Shown: positions 1 through 10,792 of the stretch, one piece after another
How positions within the stretch are numbered: position 1 is the first letter of the stretch
Layout of the letters: every line of letters starts with the position of its first letter
NCBI GenBank assembly: GCA_014377845.1
Contig: JACMOV010000027.1
Coordinates: 1 to 33,163, forward strand
Reading direction: 5' to 3'
Source of the DNA: Herminiimonas sp.
GTDB taxonomy: Bacteria; Pseudomonadota; Gammaproteobacteria; Burkholderiales; Burkholderiaceae_D
Length of the DNA stretch: 33,163 nt
Translations under genes and position numbers: made by a program
Notes under the pieces: generated by a model
Told to the model about the DNA's origin: nothing
The model's database searches: none
The model's input: the letters and a program-made list of their open reading frames with translations, nothing else

Positions 1-523
1 TCAACCACTCCCGCAAATATCCCGCCGCCGCCCCATCCAGCCCATTGAACGGCTCGTCCAGCAGCACCAGCCGCACTGGCAGCGTCAAGGCAACCGCCAG
101 TTGCACCTTCTTGTGCTGTCCCAGTGAAAGCGTAGGCAACGCCTGGTCCAGCGTGTCGTTGACCTTCAGGGCAACGAGGTGGTCGTTGAGACGCTGCGGG
201 TCGGCAGTCGGATAGAGCGCCATGTGCAGATCGAGGAATTCGCGCACGGTCAGCCACGGCATGTCGGGTGTATCGCCACCGCTGTAAAAACAGTCGGATC
301 GATAGCGCAATGGTTCGGCATGCAGGTCGATGCCGGCGATGCGGATCGTGCCAGCGGCGGGTTGCAGGCCGCCGGCCATCAGTTTCAGCAGTGTCGTCTT
401 GCCACTGCCGTTGCGACCAGTCAGCCATGTGATGCCTGGGCTCAAGGTCATCGATAGATGATTGAACACCGTTTTGGTTGCAAACTGAAATTGCAGGCCG
501 GTGATCGTGACGTCGAAGGTCAT
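1..523 (-). CDS. ABC transporter ATP-binding protein (3' end outside window)
   Basis: This is the nucleotide-binding subunit of an ABC transporter, acting at the inner face of the membrane. The visible 174 residues contain a Walker A motif (GRNGSGKTT, about residues 37-45), a signature-like motif LSLGQHKK in place of the usual LSGGQ, and Walker B with the catalytic Glu (LVLLDEP) followed by a D-loop (GLD). The C-terminal part, including the H-loop, lies beyond position 1. The ATG start overlaps the stop of the upstream membrane protein in an ATGA arrangement, so the two are translationally coupled and probably form one transporter. The substrate cannot be told from sequence. The ORF runs through the left edge without a stop in this frame, so this is a window truncation and not a pseudogene. 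Confidence 0.9.
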   Translation of the reverse strand, partial: MTFDVTITGLQFQFATKTVFNHLSMTLSPGITWLTGRNGSGKTTLLKLMAGGLQPAAGTIRIAGIDLHAEPLRYRSDCFYSGGDTPDMPWLTVREFLDLHMALYPTADPQRLNDHLVALKVNDTLDQALPTLSLGQHKKVQLAVALTLPVRLVLLDEPFNGLDGAAAGYLREWL

Positions 524-1605
524 TTGAGGGCCTCGCTTCCAATTGCGGTCAGCAGAACACTGGACAACACGATCCAGCCGACGCGGCCCCGTGGCGTAAA
601 GGTCGGTACGCCGATCAGCAACGCGATACTGAACGTCAGCACGCCCAGATAGACGATGCCAGGGATACCGCGCACGGTACCGTAGATCGATGCCTGCGTC
701 ACCAGCAAGCCGGCCACGCAGAGTGCCGGCACCGCTGAAATGCACCGCGCCAGCGTTTCGACATGGCGCAATGGCAGGGGCCATGATCTCGTCACCATTC
801 GGAGGTACGCGATCTGTGCGCGAACTGCCTTGTCTGCACGATCCGTCATGATGATCATCAGGCCACTGGTGAACAGGCCGCAGACTCCGCGCACGGCGTG
901 AAGCGCCGGTTGGAAACACGCGATCGCAGCCACACCCGCGGTCGCCGTCAGCAGGAGCTGCTGGCGCGCGAGATGATTTTCATTGCGCACGAACGGTAAC
1001 CAGAACAAGCGCCGGTACCAGAATCCCGTTTCGTTGCGAGGCGGTGCATAGATATGGCGCAGGGCGCTGGCCTCCGGCTCGCGGATGCGTCGTGTTGGTC
1101 GCGGACGCCAGCGTGCCCGTAACGTCAAGATTCCCGCGGCCAGCCACCATGTGATTGATACAGACGACAGCAGTGCCGCTGTTGCTGGCAAGGGGTGCAA
1201 CCAGGCGGGAGCGTTGTAGATCCAGACAAGGGCGGACGCCAGGTAGGCGCCCGCAAGCGGCAGCATGAACGCGCCCGCAACGGCCAGGTCGGTCCGTATC
1301 TGAAGGCCCAGTGAAATCGGCATCATGCGGAGCCACGCCACCACAGCTGGCGGAAGCAACCGGCCGCGCAGCATCCACAGCGGCGCAGCCATCAGAAATG
1401 CATGCATGAGAATCAGCATTGACGCTTCCGGGAAGGGACGTGATGACGCGTACAACGGTGGCAGCGCTATGACGGCAATCAGTCCGATGAGTGCAGGCCC
1501 GAAGACCAGCATCAGTATTTCAGCGGAGCTGCGCATGCTGAGGATGAGCGCCGCGATTGCGTGGCGCGTCAGTTTCAGGCGCATCTGGAGATAGGGATTT
1601 GCCAA
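520..1605 (-). CDS. Multi-spanning membrane protein, probable ABC permease partner
   Basis: A 361-residue very hydrophobic protein with roughly eight likely membrane segments, for example near residues 28-50, 62-80, 105-130, 145-162, 215-235 and 290-345. A basic cytoplasmic loop lies in the middle (around residues 160-205, rich in Arg and Pro). No family motif is recognisable. Its role as permease is inferred from its ATGA overlap with the ATPase gene downstream; such pairs resemble ABC-2 type exporters. The annotated start is TTG, preceded by GAGAG at a spacing of about six bases; an in-frame ATG seven codons later (1584) is the alternative. Function unknown beyond the transporter inference. 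Confidence 0.7.
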   Translation of the reverse strand: MANPYLQMRLKLTRHAIAALILSMRSSAEILMLVFGPALIGLIAVIALPPLYASSRPFPEASMLILMHAFLMAAPLWMLRGRLLPPAVVAWLRMMPISLGLQIRTDLAVAGAFMLPLAGAYLASALVWIYNAPAWLHPLPATAALLSSVSITWWLAAGILTLRARWRPRPTRRIREPEASALRHIYAPPRNETGFWYRRLFWLPFVRNENHLARQQLLLTATAGVAAIACFQPALHAVRGVCGLFTSGLMIIMTDRADKAVRAQIAYLRMVTRSWPLPLRHVETLARCISAVPALCVAGLLVTQASIYGTVRGIPGIVYLGVLTFSIALLIGVPTFTPRGRVGWIVLSSVLLTAIGSEALK

Positions 1606-1707
1606 GCGCGACTCTCGAAGATCCGCGGGAATGCTGCAGGTCGCGGAGGTGACGCGATGTGCGCCGGTTCGTCAGCTTAACCTCGGTGGATTACCAATGT
1701 CTCAACC

Positions 1708-1740
1708 AAAAAAAACGCCACGCGTCAAAGCGTGGCGTTT
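1708..1740 (-). terminator. Rho-independent terminator of the tRNA unit
   Basis: On the minus strand an 11-bp perfect stem (AAACGCCACGC / GCGTGGCGTTT) with a six-base loop is followed by a run of eight T. It lies just downstream of tRNA-Glu and should end the tRNA-Ala/tRNA-Glu transcript. Confidence 0.92.
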
Positions 1741-1747
1741 CCAATGC

Positions 1748-1823
1748 TGGCGTCCCCAAGGGGATTCGAACCCCTGTACTCACCGTGAAAGGGTGATGTC
1801 CTAGGCCTCTAGACGATGGGGAC
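1748..1823 (-). tRNA. tRNA-Glu (anticodon TTC)
   Basis: A 76-nt cloverleaf beginning GTCCCC on the minus strand and ending with an encoded CCA. The acceptor stem pairs GTCCCC with GGGGAC, the anticodon stem-loop is TCACC-CTTTCAC-GGTGA with anticodon TTC, and the T-loop is GGTTCGAATCC. It closely resembles the E. coli tRNA-Glu as I remember it. It is the second tRNA of a unit that starts with tRNA-Ala, and its cognate synthetase gene gltX lies immediately upstream on the same strand. Confidence 0.97.
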
Positions 1824-1945
1824 AGTGATCTGTCCGTACTGCAGCCTGTTTTACTGCTGGGTCTTGCTGTTCGATGTGCGGTTTGTTATTCGGCGTCTAA
1901 CCCGGCATCGATTTGCTACTCTGCTTTACTGCTAATTTTTTTTGC

Positions 1946-2021
<76 letters not shown>

Positions 2022-2035
2022 TGCGCAGAAGCGAA

Positions 2036-2065
2036 ATTATAGCAAAGGTTTTGCCCCCCTGTAAA
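2036..2065 (-). promoter_or_regulatory. Strong sigma-70 promoter of the tRNA-Ala/tRNA-Glu unit
   Basis: On the minus strand TTTACA (2065-2060) and a perfect TATAAT (2041-2036) are separated by 18 bases. The transcription start would lie 5-8 bases before the first base of tRNA-Ala, as is usual for stable RNA genes. It sits between the gltX stop and the tRNA. Confidence 0.88.
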
Positions 2066-2083
2066 TCGTCATTTGAAATTTCT

Positions 2084-3487
2084 TCATGCAACCGGGGCAA
2101 GACGCGCCAGCACGGTGTCGCGGCCGAAGACTTCGACGACGGCATCGATGGCAGGTGTCTGCAGCTGGCCGGTGAGCAGCAGACGCAACGGCATCGCCAG
2201 TTGCGGCATCTTCAGCTTGTGCGCGGCGAGTACCTCTTTCAGCATCGCGGCAAGTGCCTCGCGGGTCCAGGCCACGCTCTGGCAGCGGGCGGCGTAGTCG
2301 GCCAGCGCCGGGCGCACGGCATCGGTCACGTGCTGGGTCATGAGCGCCGCATCTGGCGCCGGTGCGCGGTAGAACAGCATCGCTGCAGCGGCGAGTTCGT
2401 TGATCGTGGCGGCGCGATCCTTCATCAGGGCCAGCACGGCAGGCAATGCCGGGCCGTTGCCGAAGTCGGCGCCCTCGCCTGTCATGCGTGGCGTGACCAG
2501 TTCCGCGAGGCGGGCGTTGTCGGCCTGCTTGATGTAATGGGCGTTGAGCCAGGCGAGCTTTTCGGGATTGAACTGGGCTGGCGACTTCGACAGGTGGTCG
2601 AGGTCGAACCACTGGCACAGCTGCTCCACTGAAAACACTTCGTCGTCGCCGTGGCTCCAGCCCAGGCGCGCCAGGTAATTGATCATCGCCTCCGGCAGGA
2701 AACCCTGCGCCGGATAGTCCATCACGCTGACGGCGCCATGGCGCTTGGAGAGCTTCTCGCCGTCGGTGCCGAGGATCATCGGCAGGTGTCCGTACTGCGG
2801 CAGCGGCGCGCCGAGCGCCTGCAGGATGTTGATCTGGCGCGGCGTGTTGTTGACATGGTCATCGCCGCGGATGACGTGGGTGATGCGCATTTCCCAGTCG
2901 TCGACCGCGACGCAGAAATTGTAGGTGGGCGTGCCGTCCGGACGCGCGATCACGAGATCGTCCATCTCGCGGTTCGCGATCGTGATGTCGCCCTTGACCA
3001 GGTCGTACCAGGTCACCGCGCCATCCAGGGGGTTGCGAAACCGGATCACCGGCTTGCGATCGGCAGGCACTGGCGGCAAAGTCTTGCCGGGCTCGGGACG
3101 CCAGGTGCCGTCGTAGCGTGGCTTGTCGCCGGCGGCGCGCTGGCGCTCGCGCATGGCTTCGACTTCTTCCGGCGATGAGTAGCAATGGTAGGCGTGGCCG
3201 CTTTCGAGCAGCTTGGCCAGCGCGGCGCGGTAGCGGTCCATGCGCTGCATCTGGTAGAACGGGCCCTCGTCGTGCGCGAGACCCAGCCATTGCATGCCGT
3301 CCAGGATCGCCTGCACTGCCTCTGGCGTGGAACGCTCGAGGTCGGTGTCCTCGATGCGCAGGATGAAGACGCCGCCAAAATGGCGCGCATAGGCCCATGA
3401 ATAGAGCGCCGTGCGGGCACCGCCGACATGGAGATAGCCGGTAGGGCTGGGAGCGAAACGGGTGCGGACCTGTGGTGTTGCAGTCAT
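2084..3487 (-). CDS. gltX: Glutamate--tRNA ligase
   Basis: Charges tRNA-Glu with glutamate in the cytosol. The 467-residue protein has the class I synthetase signatures: the HIGH-type motif at about residues 12-23 ([12 protein letters not shown], with HVGG) and the KMSKS-type motif KLSKR at residues 245-249. The length matches the bacterial family. It carries an N-terminal Rossmann catalytic domain and an alpha-helical anticodon-binding C-terminal half. It is transcribed away from metG; its cognate tRNA-Glu lies downstream on the same strand but with its own promoter. No clear Shine-Dalgarno is seen before the ATG. A second GltX paralogue or GluQ is unlikely given the full length and intact motifs. 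Confidence 0.97.
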   Translation of the reverse strand: MTATPQVRTRFAPSPTGYLHVGGARTALYSWAYARHFGGVFILRIEDTDLERSTPEAVQAILDGMQWLGLAHDEGPFYQMQRMDRYRAALAKLLESGHAYHCYSSPEEVEAMRERQRAAGDKPRYDGTWRPEPGKTLPPVPADRKPVIRFRNPLDGAVTWYDLVKGDITIANREMDDLVIARPDGTPTYNFCVAVDDWEMRITHVIRGDDHVNNTPRQINILQALGAPLPQYGHLPMILGTDGEKLSKRHGAVSVMDYPAQGFLPEAMINYLARLGWSHGDDEVFSVEQLCQWFDLDHLSKSPAQFNPEKLAWLNAHYIKQADNARLAELVTPRMTGEGADFGNGPALPAVLALMKDRAATINELAAAAMLFYRAPAPDAALMTQHVTDAVRPALADYAARCQSVAWTREALAAMLKEVLAAHKLKMPQLAMPLRLLLTGQLQTPAIDAVVEVFGRDTVLARLAPVA

Positions 3488-3535
3488 TTTTAAAGGATAC
3501 GGCCCGGGTTGTCCGGCGCTGTGCTGGAAAAAAGA

Positions 3536-3579
3536 CGTATCTTACCTCGCGATTACCGCGCGATTACCTTGCCATTACC
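3536..3579. repeat. Four tandem 11-bp repeats between gltX and metG
   Basis: Four consecutive 11-mers each end in TTACC on the plus strand: CGTATCTTACC, TCGCGATTACC, GCGCGATTACC, TTGCCATTACC. A weaker fifth unit may follow at 3580. The 11-bp period places each unit on about the same face of the helix. The array overlaps the expected gltX promoter region (TAAGAT on the minus strand at 3544-3539). Confidence 0.8.
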
Positions 3580-3590
3580 GCGCGACCCGG

Positions 3591-3610
3591 CGTCGAATGT
3601 CGTCGAATGT
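3591..3610. repeat. Two tandem copies of a 10-bp unit
   Basis: CGTCGAATGT occurs twice back to back, and a partial third copy (CCGAATGTCC) follows at about 3623-3632. It lies next to the 11-bp array in the same divergent intergenic region. Confidence 0.8.
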
Positions 3611-3674
3611 CCCAAGCGGGCCCCGAATGTCCGGCCTGACCGACAATTCAACCGGCCGCTTGCGCCTGCACTGC

Positions 3675-3680
3675 TAAAAT
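3675..3680 (+). promoter_or_regulatory. Possible -10 element for metG
   Basis: TAAAAT lies 39 bases before the metG start. No good -35 hexamer is found at the right spacing, so this is only a likely -10 site. Confidence 0.4.
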
Positions 3681-3719
3681 CACGCTTTCGCCAATCTTGC
3701 CACCTGTAAGCATCGCCCT

Positions 3720-5828
3720 ATGACCTCGCCATCGCCGCGCCAGCTGTTCGTCACCACCGCCCTGCCCTACGCCAATGCGGCGTTCCACATCGGCCACATC
3801 ATGGAGTACATCCAGGCCGATATCTGGGTCCGGTTCCAGCGCATGCAGGGCCACACGGTGCATTTCGTCGGGGCCGACGACGCCCATGGCGCGCCGATCA
3901 TGATCGCCGCTGAAAAGGCCGGGGTCACGCCGCAGGAATTCGTGGCGCGCATCGCCGCCGGCCGCCAGCAACACCTGGACGGCTTCCATATCGCCTTCGA
4001 CAACTGGAGCCCCACCGACAGCGAAGAAAATCACACGTTGTCGCAGGAGATCTACCGCCGCCTGCGCGATGATGCCGGACTGATCACCACCAAGACCATT
4101 GACCAGTTCTTCGATCCGGTCAAGAGCATGTTCCTGGCGGACCGCTACATCAAGGGCGAGTGTCCGAAGTGCGGCGCCAAGGATCAGTACGGCGACTCCT
4201 GCGAAGTCTGCGGTGCGGTCTATGCGCCGACCGAGCTGAAGAACCCGTACTCGGCACTGTCTGGCGCCGTGCCTGTGATGAAATCGTCGGAGCATTTTTT
4301 CTTCAAGCTGTCGGACCCGAAGTGCATCGACTTCCTGCGCGAGTGGGCGCTCGACCCGGCACGGCTGCAGCCAGAGGTCGCCAACAAGGCACGCGAGTGG
4401 CTGACGGTGGACGATGGCATGGGCGACTGGGACATCAGCCGCGATGCGCCGTATTTCGGCATCGAGATTCCGGATGCGCCGGGCAAGTACTTCTATGTCT
4501 GGCTGGATGCGCCGATCGGCTACCTGGCGTCGCTGAAGAATTACTTCGGCAAGATCGGGCGCGATTATGACGCCTTCATGGCCGATCCGGCGACCGAGCA
4601 GTATCACTTCATCGGCAAGGACATCACGTATTTCCACACGCTGTTCTGGCCGGCGATGCTGCACTTTTCCAGCCTGAAGGTGCCGACCAATGTCTTCGTG
4701 CACGGCTTCATTACCGTCAGCGGCGAAAAGATGTCGAAGTCGCCCGGCACCGGCATCTCCCCCCTGCGCTACCTGGATGCGGGACTGAATCCGGAATGGC
4801 TGCGCTATTACATCGCCGCCAAGCTGAGCGCCAAGGTCGAAGATATCGACTTCAACCCGGAAGACTTTGTCGCCCGCGTCAATTCGGACCTGATCGGCAA
4901 GTACATCAACATCGCCAGCCGGGCCGCCGGCTTCATCGCCAAGAAATTCGACGGCGCGGTTGCCACTGACTGGGCCACGGCGTCCGACGTGTTCCTCTTT
5001 ACGCTGCGCGACATCGCGCCGCAGATCGCCGGGCTGTACGACCAGCGTGAATACGGCAAGGCGCTGCGCCTGATCATGGAGCAGGCCGACATGGTCAACG
5101 CCTATGTCGATGCCAACAAGCCGTGGGAACTGGCCAAGGACCCGGCCCGCAGCGCCGACCTGCAGGCAGTCTGCAGCCGGCTGCTGGAGGCGTTCCGGAT
5201 CCTGACGATCTATCTGAAACCGGTATTGCCGGCACTGGCGGTGCAAGTCGAAGCCCTGCTCAACATCGCGCCGCTGCAATGGAACGACGTCGACAATCCG
5301 CTGCCGCACGGCCACAAGGTCAACGCCTACAGTCACCTGATGACCCGGGTCGAGGCCAAGATGGTGGACCTGCTGTTCGATGCGCCGGTACCGGAAGTCG
5401 CCGTGGCCACGCCGGCTGTGGTGTCCGCACCGGCAGCGACGGTCTCTGCCCTCACCGCGACCACCGGCGACATCGAAGCGCTCGCCCCGGAAATCAAGAT
5501 CGACGACTTCGAGAAGATCGACCTGCGGATCGCCAGGATCGTCAATTGCGAGCATGTCGACGGCTCTGACAAACTGCTGCGCTTGACACTGGATGTCGGC
5601 GAAGGCCGGTTGCGCAACGTGTTCTCGGGAATCAAGTCGGCGTATCAGCCGGAAGAACTGATCGGCAAGCTGACCGTCATGGTGGCCAACCTGGCGCCGC
5701 GCAAGATGAAATTCGGCGTCTCCGAAGGCATGGTGCTGGCAGGATCGGCCAAGGATGAAGCGTCCAACCCCGGCATCTACGTCCTGACACCGTGGCCGGG
5801 CGCGGAACCGGGGATGCGGGTGCGCTAG
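3720..5828 (+). CDS. metG: Methionine--tRNA ligase
   Basis: Charges initiator and elongator tRNA-Met. The 702-residue protein has the HIGH motif at residues 23-26 (FHIGH), a zinc knuckle with C148, C151, C161 and C164, and the KMSKS motif at 337-341. The catalytic and helical anticodon-binding domains are followed by an Ala/Pro/Val-rich linker (about 555-590). A C-terminal tRNA-binding OB-fold domain runs from about residue 591 to the end; it contains KIDLRIARI and is the dimerising domain of the long MetRS form. The length agrees with that form. It is transcribed divergently from gltX, so two synthetase genes share one control region. Confidence 0.97.
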   Translation: MTSPSPRQLFVTTALPYANAAFHIGHIMEYIQADIWVRFQRMQGHTVHFVGADDAHGAPIMIAAEKAGVTPQEFVARIAAGRQQHLDGFHIAFDNWSPTDSEENHTLSQEIYRRLRDDAGLITTKTIDQFFDPVKSMFLADRYIKGECPKCGAKDQYGDSCEVCGAVYAPTELKNPYSALSGAVPVMKSSEHFFFKLSDPKCIDFLREWALDPARLQPEVANKAREWLTVDDGMGDWDISRDAPYFGIEIPDAPGKYFYVWLDAPIGYLASLKNYFGKIGRDYDAFMADPATEQYHFIGKDITYFHTLFWPAMLHFSSLKVPTNVFVHGFITVSGEKMSKSPGTGISPLRYLDAGLNPEWLRYYIAAKLSAKVEDIDFNPEDFVARVNSDLIGKYINIASRAAGFIAKKFDGAVATDWATASDVFLFTLRDIAPQIAGLYDQREYGKALRLIMEQADMVNAYVDANKPWELAKDPARSADLQAVCSRLLEAFRILTIYLKPVLPALAVQVEALLNIAPLQWNDVDNPLPHGHKVNAYSHLMTRVEAKMVDLLFDAPVPEVAVATPAVVSAPAATVSALTATTGDIEALAPEIKIDDFEKIDLRIARIVNCEHVDGSDKLLRLTLDVGEGRLRNVFSGIKSAYQPEELIGKLTVMVANLAPRKMKFGVSEGMVLAGSAKDEASNPGIYVLTPWPGAEPGMRVR

Positions 5829-5888
5829 GCGGTTCGCTCACAAAGCCGGGTTGGCCGCGCTGGACTGGCTCGCCATTCAGTTTGTGAG

Positions 5889-5912
5889 ACGCGCGCCGTG
5901 AAAGGCGCGCGT
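5889..5912. other. GC-rich hairpin after metG
   Basis: A perfect 9-bp stem (ACGCGCGCC / GGCGCGCGT) with a six-base loop lies 60 bases after the metG stop. No T-run follows on either strand, so it is not a standard intrinsic terminator; it may stabilise the metG 3' end. A TAGAAT at 5949-5954 could be the -10 of the following operon. Confidence 0.45.
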
Positions 5913-6002
5913 GGCAAGCGGCGCGACGGTGCAGCGGCTCGCTCGCGGTAGAATGCAGGCTGGTTTTCCGGCCTCTCGATTCGACATTACAGGATCAATC
6001 AC

Positions 6003-6218
6003 ATGAAATTCTCCAAGCAGTTTCCGAAATACGAATCCGAGGCAACCTTGTTCATCAAGGACCTGAAGGCGAAGAACCCGGGGCTGGAAGCATCCCAGCG
6101 TGCCGGCCGTGCCCTCTTGTGGGATAAAAATCCGGTCGGACTCGACCAGCAGGCGCGCGATCTGGACTCGTCGGTCAAGCAGCAGTCCTACGTCTACCAG
6201 AACAACCTGAAAGACTGA
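6003..6218 (+). CDS. DUF3460-type small protein
   Basis: A 71-residue soluble protein with no signal peptide or membrane segment. The core RAGRALLWDKNP followed by a Gln/Asp-rich tail ending in YVYQN is what I remember of the DUF3460 family of Burkholderiales; function unknown. It begins an apparent operon: scpA starts two bases after its stop, and panC and a btuF-like gene follow. The conserved position before scpA suggests co-expression with the chromosome condensation gene, but this is an inference from gene order alone. The ribosome binding site is weak (AGGATC). Confidence 0.8.
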   Translation: MKFSKQFPKYESEATLFIKDLKAKNPGLEASQRAGRALLWDKNPVGLDQQARDLDSSVKQQSYVYQNNLKD

Positions 6219-6220
6219 GC

Positions 6221-8016
<1,796 letters not shown>

Positions 8017-8904
8017 ATGCGTTGCTGGCCCTGTGACGTGGTCGCGCGTTGGATGATTTTGCTGTGCTGGGTGTCGTGCAGCGCGCAGGCAGCCGGCGTT
8101 GCAGTGACCGATGACGCCGGTCGTCAGGTCACCCTGTCCGCACCGGCCCGGCGCATCATCAGCCTGGCGCCGCATGCGACGGAACTGCTGTTTGCCGCCG
8201 GCGCCGGCGATCGGGTGGTCGGCGTCAGCGAGTACAGCAATTACCCGCCGCAGGCCAGACAGATCGCCGCGGTCGGCGGCGCGGCAACGCTCGATATCGA
8301 ACGCATCATCATGCTCAAGCCCGACCTGGTCGTGGCATGGGCAAGTGGTACGCCAGCGGCGCAGATTGCGCGGCTGCGTACGCTCGGCATCCCGGTATTC
8401 GAAAGTGAGCCGCGCGACTTCGACGCGGTGGCAACGTCACTGGAACGACTGGCCACTCTGGCAGCGACGCCCGCGGTCGGAAATGCCGCCGCTGCGCAGT
8501 TTCGCGGCGCGTTGCAGCAGCTACGTGACAAATATGCGAGCCGCACGCAACTGAGCGTATTTTTTCAGGTGTGGCAAGCGCCGCTGATCACGCTCAACGA
8601 CACGCACCTGGTGTCGGCCGCGCTGAAGGTTTGTGGCGCGCGCAATGTGTTCGGCGCCCTGCCGCAGGTCGCACCCACCGTCAGCATCGAAGCGGTGCTG
8701 CAGGCCGACCCGGATGCGATCGTCAGCAACGGCAGCGAGCAGAGCGACGCTCTCAAGAACTGGCGGCGTTTTCCGACGTTGAAAGCTGTTGCGCATCACA
8801 ACTTGCTGGTGATCCCGGGCGATACCCTGACGCGCGCCGGACCGCGCATCGTTGATGCCGCGCGCGTCCTGTGTGAAGCACTCGAGGGCGTCAGGCAACG
8901 ATAG
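8017..8904 (+). CDS. btuF: Cobalamin-type periplasmic binding protein (BtuF-like)
   Basis: A 295-residue secreted substrate-binding protein for an ABC importer of vitamin B12 or a related metal chelate. It begins with a signal peptide (hydrophobic run MILLCWVSC, likely cut after AQA near residues 24-26). The mature part has the class III binding-protein pattern: RIISLAPHATELLFAAGAG in the first lobe, VGVSEYSNYPP, and LKPDLVVAW, as in BtuF. The ATG abuts the panC stop exactly. The likely partners btuCD lie 2.6 kb away on the opposite strand, so assignment to B12 rests on family resemblance and that neighbour. A corrinoid or siderophore ligand cannot be excluded. Confidence 0.85.
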   Translation: MRCWPCDVVARWMILLCWVSCSAQAAGVAVTDDAGRQVTLSAPARRIISLAPHATELLFAAGAGDRVVGVSEYSNYPPQARQIAAVGGAATLDIERIIMLKPDLVVAWASGTPAAQIARLRTLGIPVFESEPRDFDAVATSLERLATLAATPAVGNAAAAQFRGALQQLRDKYASRTQLSVFFQVWQAPLITLNDTHLVSAALKVCGARNVFGALPQVAPTVSIEAVLQADPDAIVSNGSEQSDALKNWRRFPTLKAVAHHNLLVIPGDTLTRAGPRIVDAARVLCEALEGVRQR

Positions 8905-9070
8905 GCCAGAGCAGCGACGCTAGCCGGTTTTTGGAAAGGCCGGCCAAGAATGCATATCGATAGGCAGGATCGCTGCGGCAGGGCATTTTGGACGTATCCC
9001 TGCGTTTTGGCACATTAGTCTCGGTACCGATCAAGCTTGCCGCAACCACCCTACCTACTGAAGCCGATTC

Positions 9071-9736
9071 CTATTCTGACGCTGTATTTAACGATTCCCG
9101 CATCGCCTTGGTCAATCCTTTGTAGTTCGTCATGTCGGATTTTACGTCTCCCGCCAATGCATCTGCATATCGCGCGTCGAATACTGCTGCAAATCCTGAA
9201 TCGCGTCCAAAACACTCCCTGAAGTCTTTTAAGAACTGATGCACCTCCTTGTTCGTCCAGCCCTTTTCCGCGCGCAATTTTTGGACTACATCCGCCCACC
9301 CTTCTGCACTACGTGGCGATGCCATTGAGATGGGCGTGAATACTGGTGTTCCAGGGCTCTGACTGGTGCGAGCAGCATTTCGTACAGGCCCAGGGCCGTT
9401 CGGATGGTATCTCGGAGTCGTCGCTGGCGGCGGGTGAGTGGCGTGCGGACGTGGCATGCCACCATTTGCGGAAGTGTATCGCGGTGGCGCCTCAGGTGGG
9501 GGCTCTGCAGGCCCGTTTGAGTAGGATGGTGGAACGCCTGTGGAATCTTTTTCAGAAACTGGCTTCCAGATCATGTCGACTACCTTGTTAAATTCAGCTT
9601 TCACATTGTTGTAAGCCTCGACCGCTTGTTTTGCACGTCGCTTTTGCTCGTTTCGCACCACATTTGAAAAACGTATATGTGTCGCTGAAAATCGTGCTTG
9701 AAGCGGGCCATAGCGCTCGCTGACAAACTTTTTCAC
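9071..9736 (-). CDS. Orphan proline-rich protein with PPxY motifs
   Basis: I do not recognise this 221-residue protein. It has three parts: a basic helical N-terminus (about 1-60, Lys/Arg/Gln-rich), a disordered Pro-rich middle (about 65-140), and a folded-looking C-terminus (about 143-221, including GWTNKEVHQFLKDF). The middle contains PPSY at 69-72 and PPRY at 84-87, the form of eukaryotic WW-domain ligands. No signal peptide or membrane segment is seen. The start is doubtful: the GTG at 9736 has no good ribosome site. The frame stays open upstream to a stop at 9887-9889 with plausible coding sequence but no ATG or GTG, so the true 5' end may be lost. Local base composition is less GC-rich than in the neighbours, suggesting transfer. 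Confidence 0.5.
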   Translation of the reverse strand: MKKFVSERYGPLQARFSATHIRFSNVVRNEQKRRAKQAVEAYNNVKAEFNKVVDMIWKPVSEKDSTGVPPSYSNGPAEPPPEAPPRYTSANGGMPRPHATHPPPATTPRYHPNGPGPVRNAARTSQSPGTPVFTPISMASPRSAEGWADVVQKLRAEKGWTNKEVHQFLKDFRECFGRDSGFAAVFDARYADALAGDVKSDMTNYKGLTKAMRESLNTASE

Positions 9737-10232
9737 TTCTTCTACATTGATGCTTCGCGCGGCAGATTTTAGCTTTTTTACCCTGTCAGAAAACTTGGTC
9801 CGCGCCGGGAACGCGGTGGGAGCCGAACGGCGTCCATTCGGGATGTTGTTGAATTTCGGATTCTGCGATTTCGCATTTCGCGCGGGTTATGCGCATCAGT
9901 ATTTTCTGTGCCGGTACGAGTCGACTTCGTCGGTGCCGGAACCAGACTCATCGGTGGGCACGTTGCCACCGTTGACGCCAACAGGAGGGAACTTCGATTT
10001 TGGGATGTGCGCGCTCGCCACCTGTTTTCCATCAGCAATGACTGAAGTATTGAAAAACAGGAAAGATCGCGCAAGCTTGATTACTGTCAGACTAAAAATG
10101 ATTGACAAGTGCGACGACACACCTTGTCGGAAAATCCGCACTTGAAAAACCAGGTGAAACGCCGTCCGCCTTTTTACTACCCTTCAAATAGCAGCGTCGC
10201 GCTACATCGCAGCAACGCAGCAACGCATTTTG
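9737..10232 (-). pseudogene. Non-genic stretch with possible decayed 5' extension of the orphan gene
   Basis: No intact gene is convincing here. In the same minus-strand frame as the 9071-9736 gene, the sequence reads as a protein-like continuation (about 9737-9886). It is then broken by two stops within four codons (TAA 9889-9887 and TGA 9898-9896) and continues open to an ATG at 10141. This pattern fits a gene broken by nonsense mutations, but it could also be chance. An 8-bp inverted repeat CAAGTGCG / CGCACTTG lies at 10106-10113 and 10137-10144. Confidence 0.3.
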
Positions 10233-10661
10233 CTATGGCGCCCTAGGAAGTCCGATCGACGAACCGGTCACTGCATTTCGTATCGCTTGCAGCAAATCCA
10301 GATGTTCTACGGTCCAGGTGACGATTCGATTATATTCAGGCAGGACCGCCTGTTCTCTCGCGCCGCAGACCGGTAAATTTACAGGTGACGGCTCCGGATT
10401 GTTGTGGGGTGCGGAATCGTCGCACGGCGGAGGCGGCGCTCCTGCCGGCGCGTTTGCACGTGGCTGTCTCGGACCTTTCGCCGCAGGCAGGTTTTTGAGA
10501 CCCGGATGACGATTGCGTTCGGCATCGAAGCTGCGGGACGGCTGGTCCGGTGCAGGTGCTACAGGTGATGTGGCAGATGCGGAAGCGGCCCCGCACGATG
10601 ACCTCTCATGCGTTGCGGCAGGGTCGCTCGGCGGGCGTGGTGACTGGGCTGAAATATCCAT
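10233..10661 (-). CDS. Orphan proline/alanine-rich protein
   Basis: An unrecognised 142-residue protein. The first 95 or so residues are rich in Pro, Ala, Ser and Arg and likely disordered, with a PPPP run. The last 40 residues look folded (LPEYNRIVTWTVEHLDLL, then an amphipathic helix). An in-frame TGA four codons before the ATG at 10661 fixes the upper limit of the gene. The ribosome site is weak. It resembles the 9071-9736 protein only in general design (disordered Pro-rich part plus short folded C-terminus). It could be a secreted effector-like protein, but no secretion genes or signal peptide support this; a spurious high-GC ORF is also possible. Confidence 0.4.
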   Translation of the reverse strand: MDISAQSPRPPSDPAATHERSSCGAASASATSPVAPAPDQPSRSFDAERNRHPGLKNLPAAKGPRQPRANAPAGAPPPPCDDSAPHNNPEPSPVNLPVCGAREQAVLPEYNRIVTWTVEHLDLLQAIRNAVTGSSIGLPRAP

Positions 10662-10792
10662 GGCATCGCTTCATAGGTTGAGAGCACGGCGTGGCACTTC
10701 GCGCAGTTGCATTTGAACGCATGAATGGCATGTCGACATTGATCGTTCTCACGTGCACACTTCGCCGGCGAAACACCGTGAATTTCTGCTTG

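Noticed and set aside
3648-5555. Long open frame (635 codons) on the minus strand opposite metG
   Set aside because: It is the antisense shadow of metG. The high GC third codon positions remove stops; the predicted protein is Arg/Asp/Val-rich with no domain, while metG is complete.
5889-5912. Hairpin after metG as an intrinsic terminator
   Set aside because: Stable stem but no T-run on either strand, so kept only as a structural feature.
10145-10232. CGCAGCAA short repeat near 10208-10227 as a CRISPR or mobile-element end
   Set aside because: Only two short copies in a row; no spacers, no matching inverted ends, and no transposase nearby.
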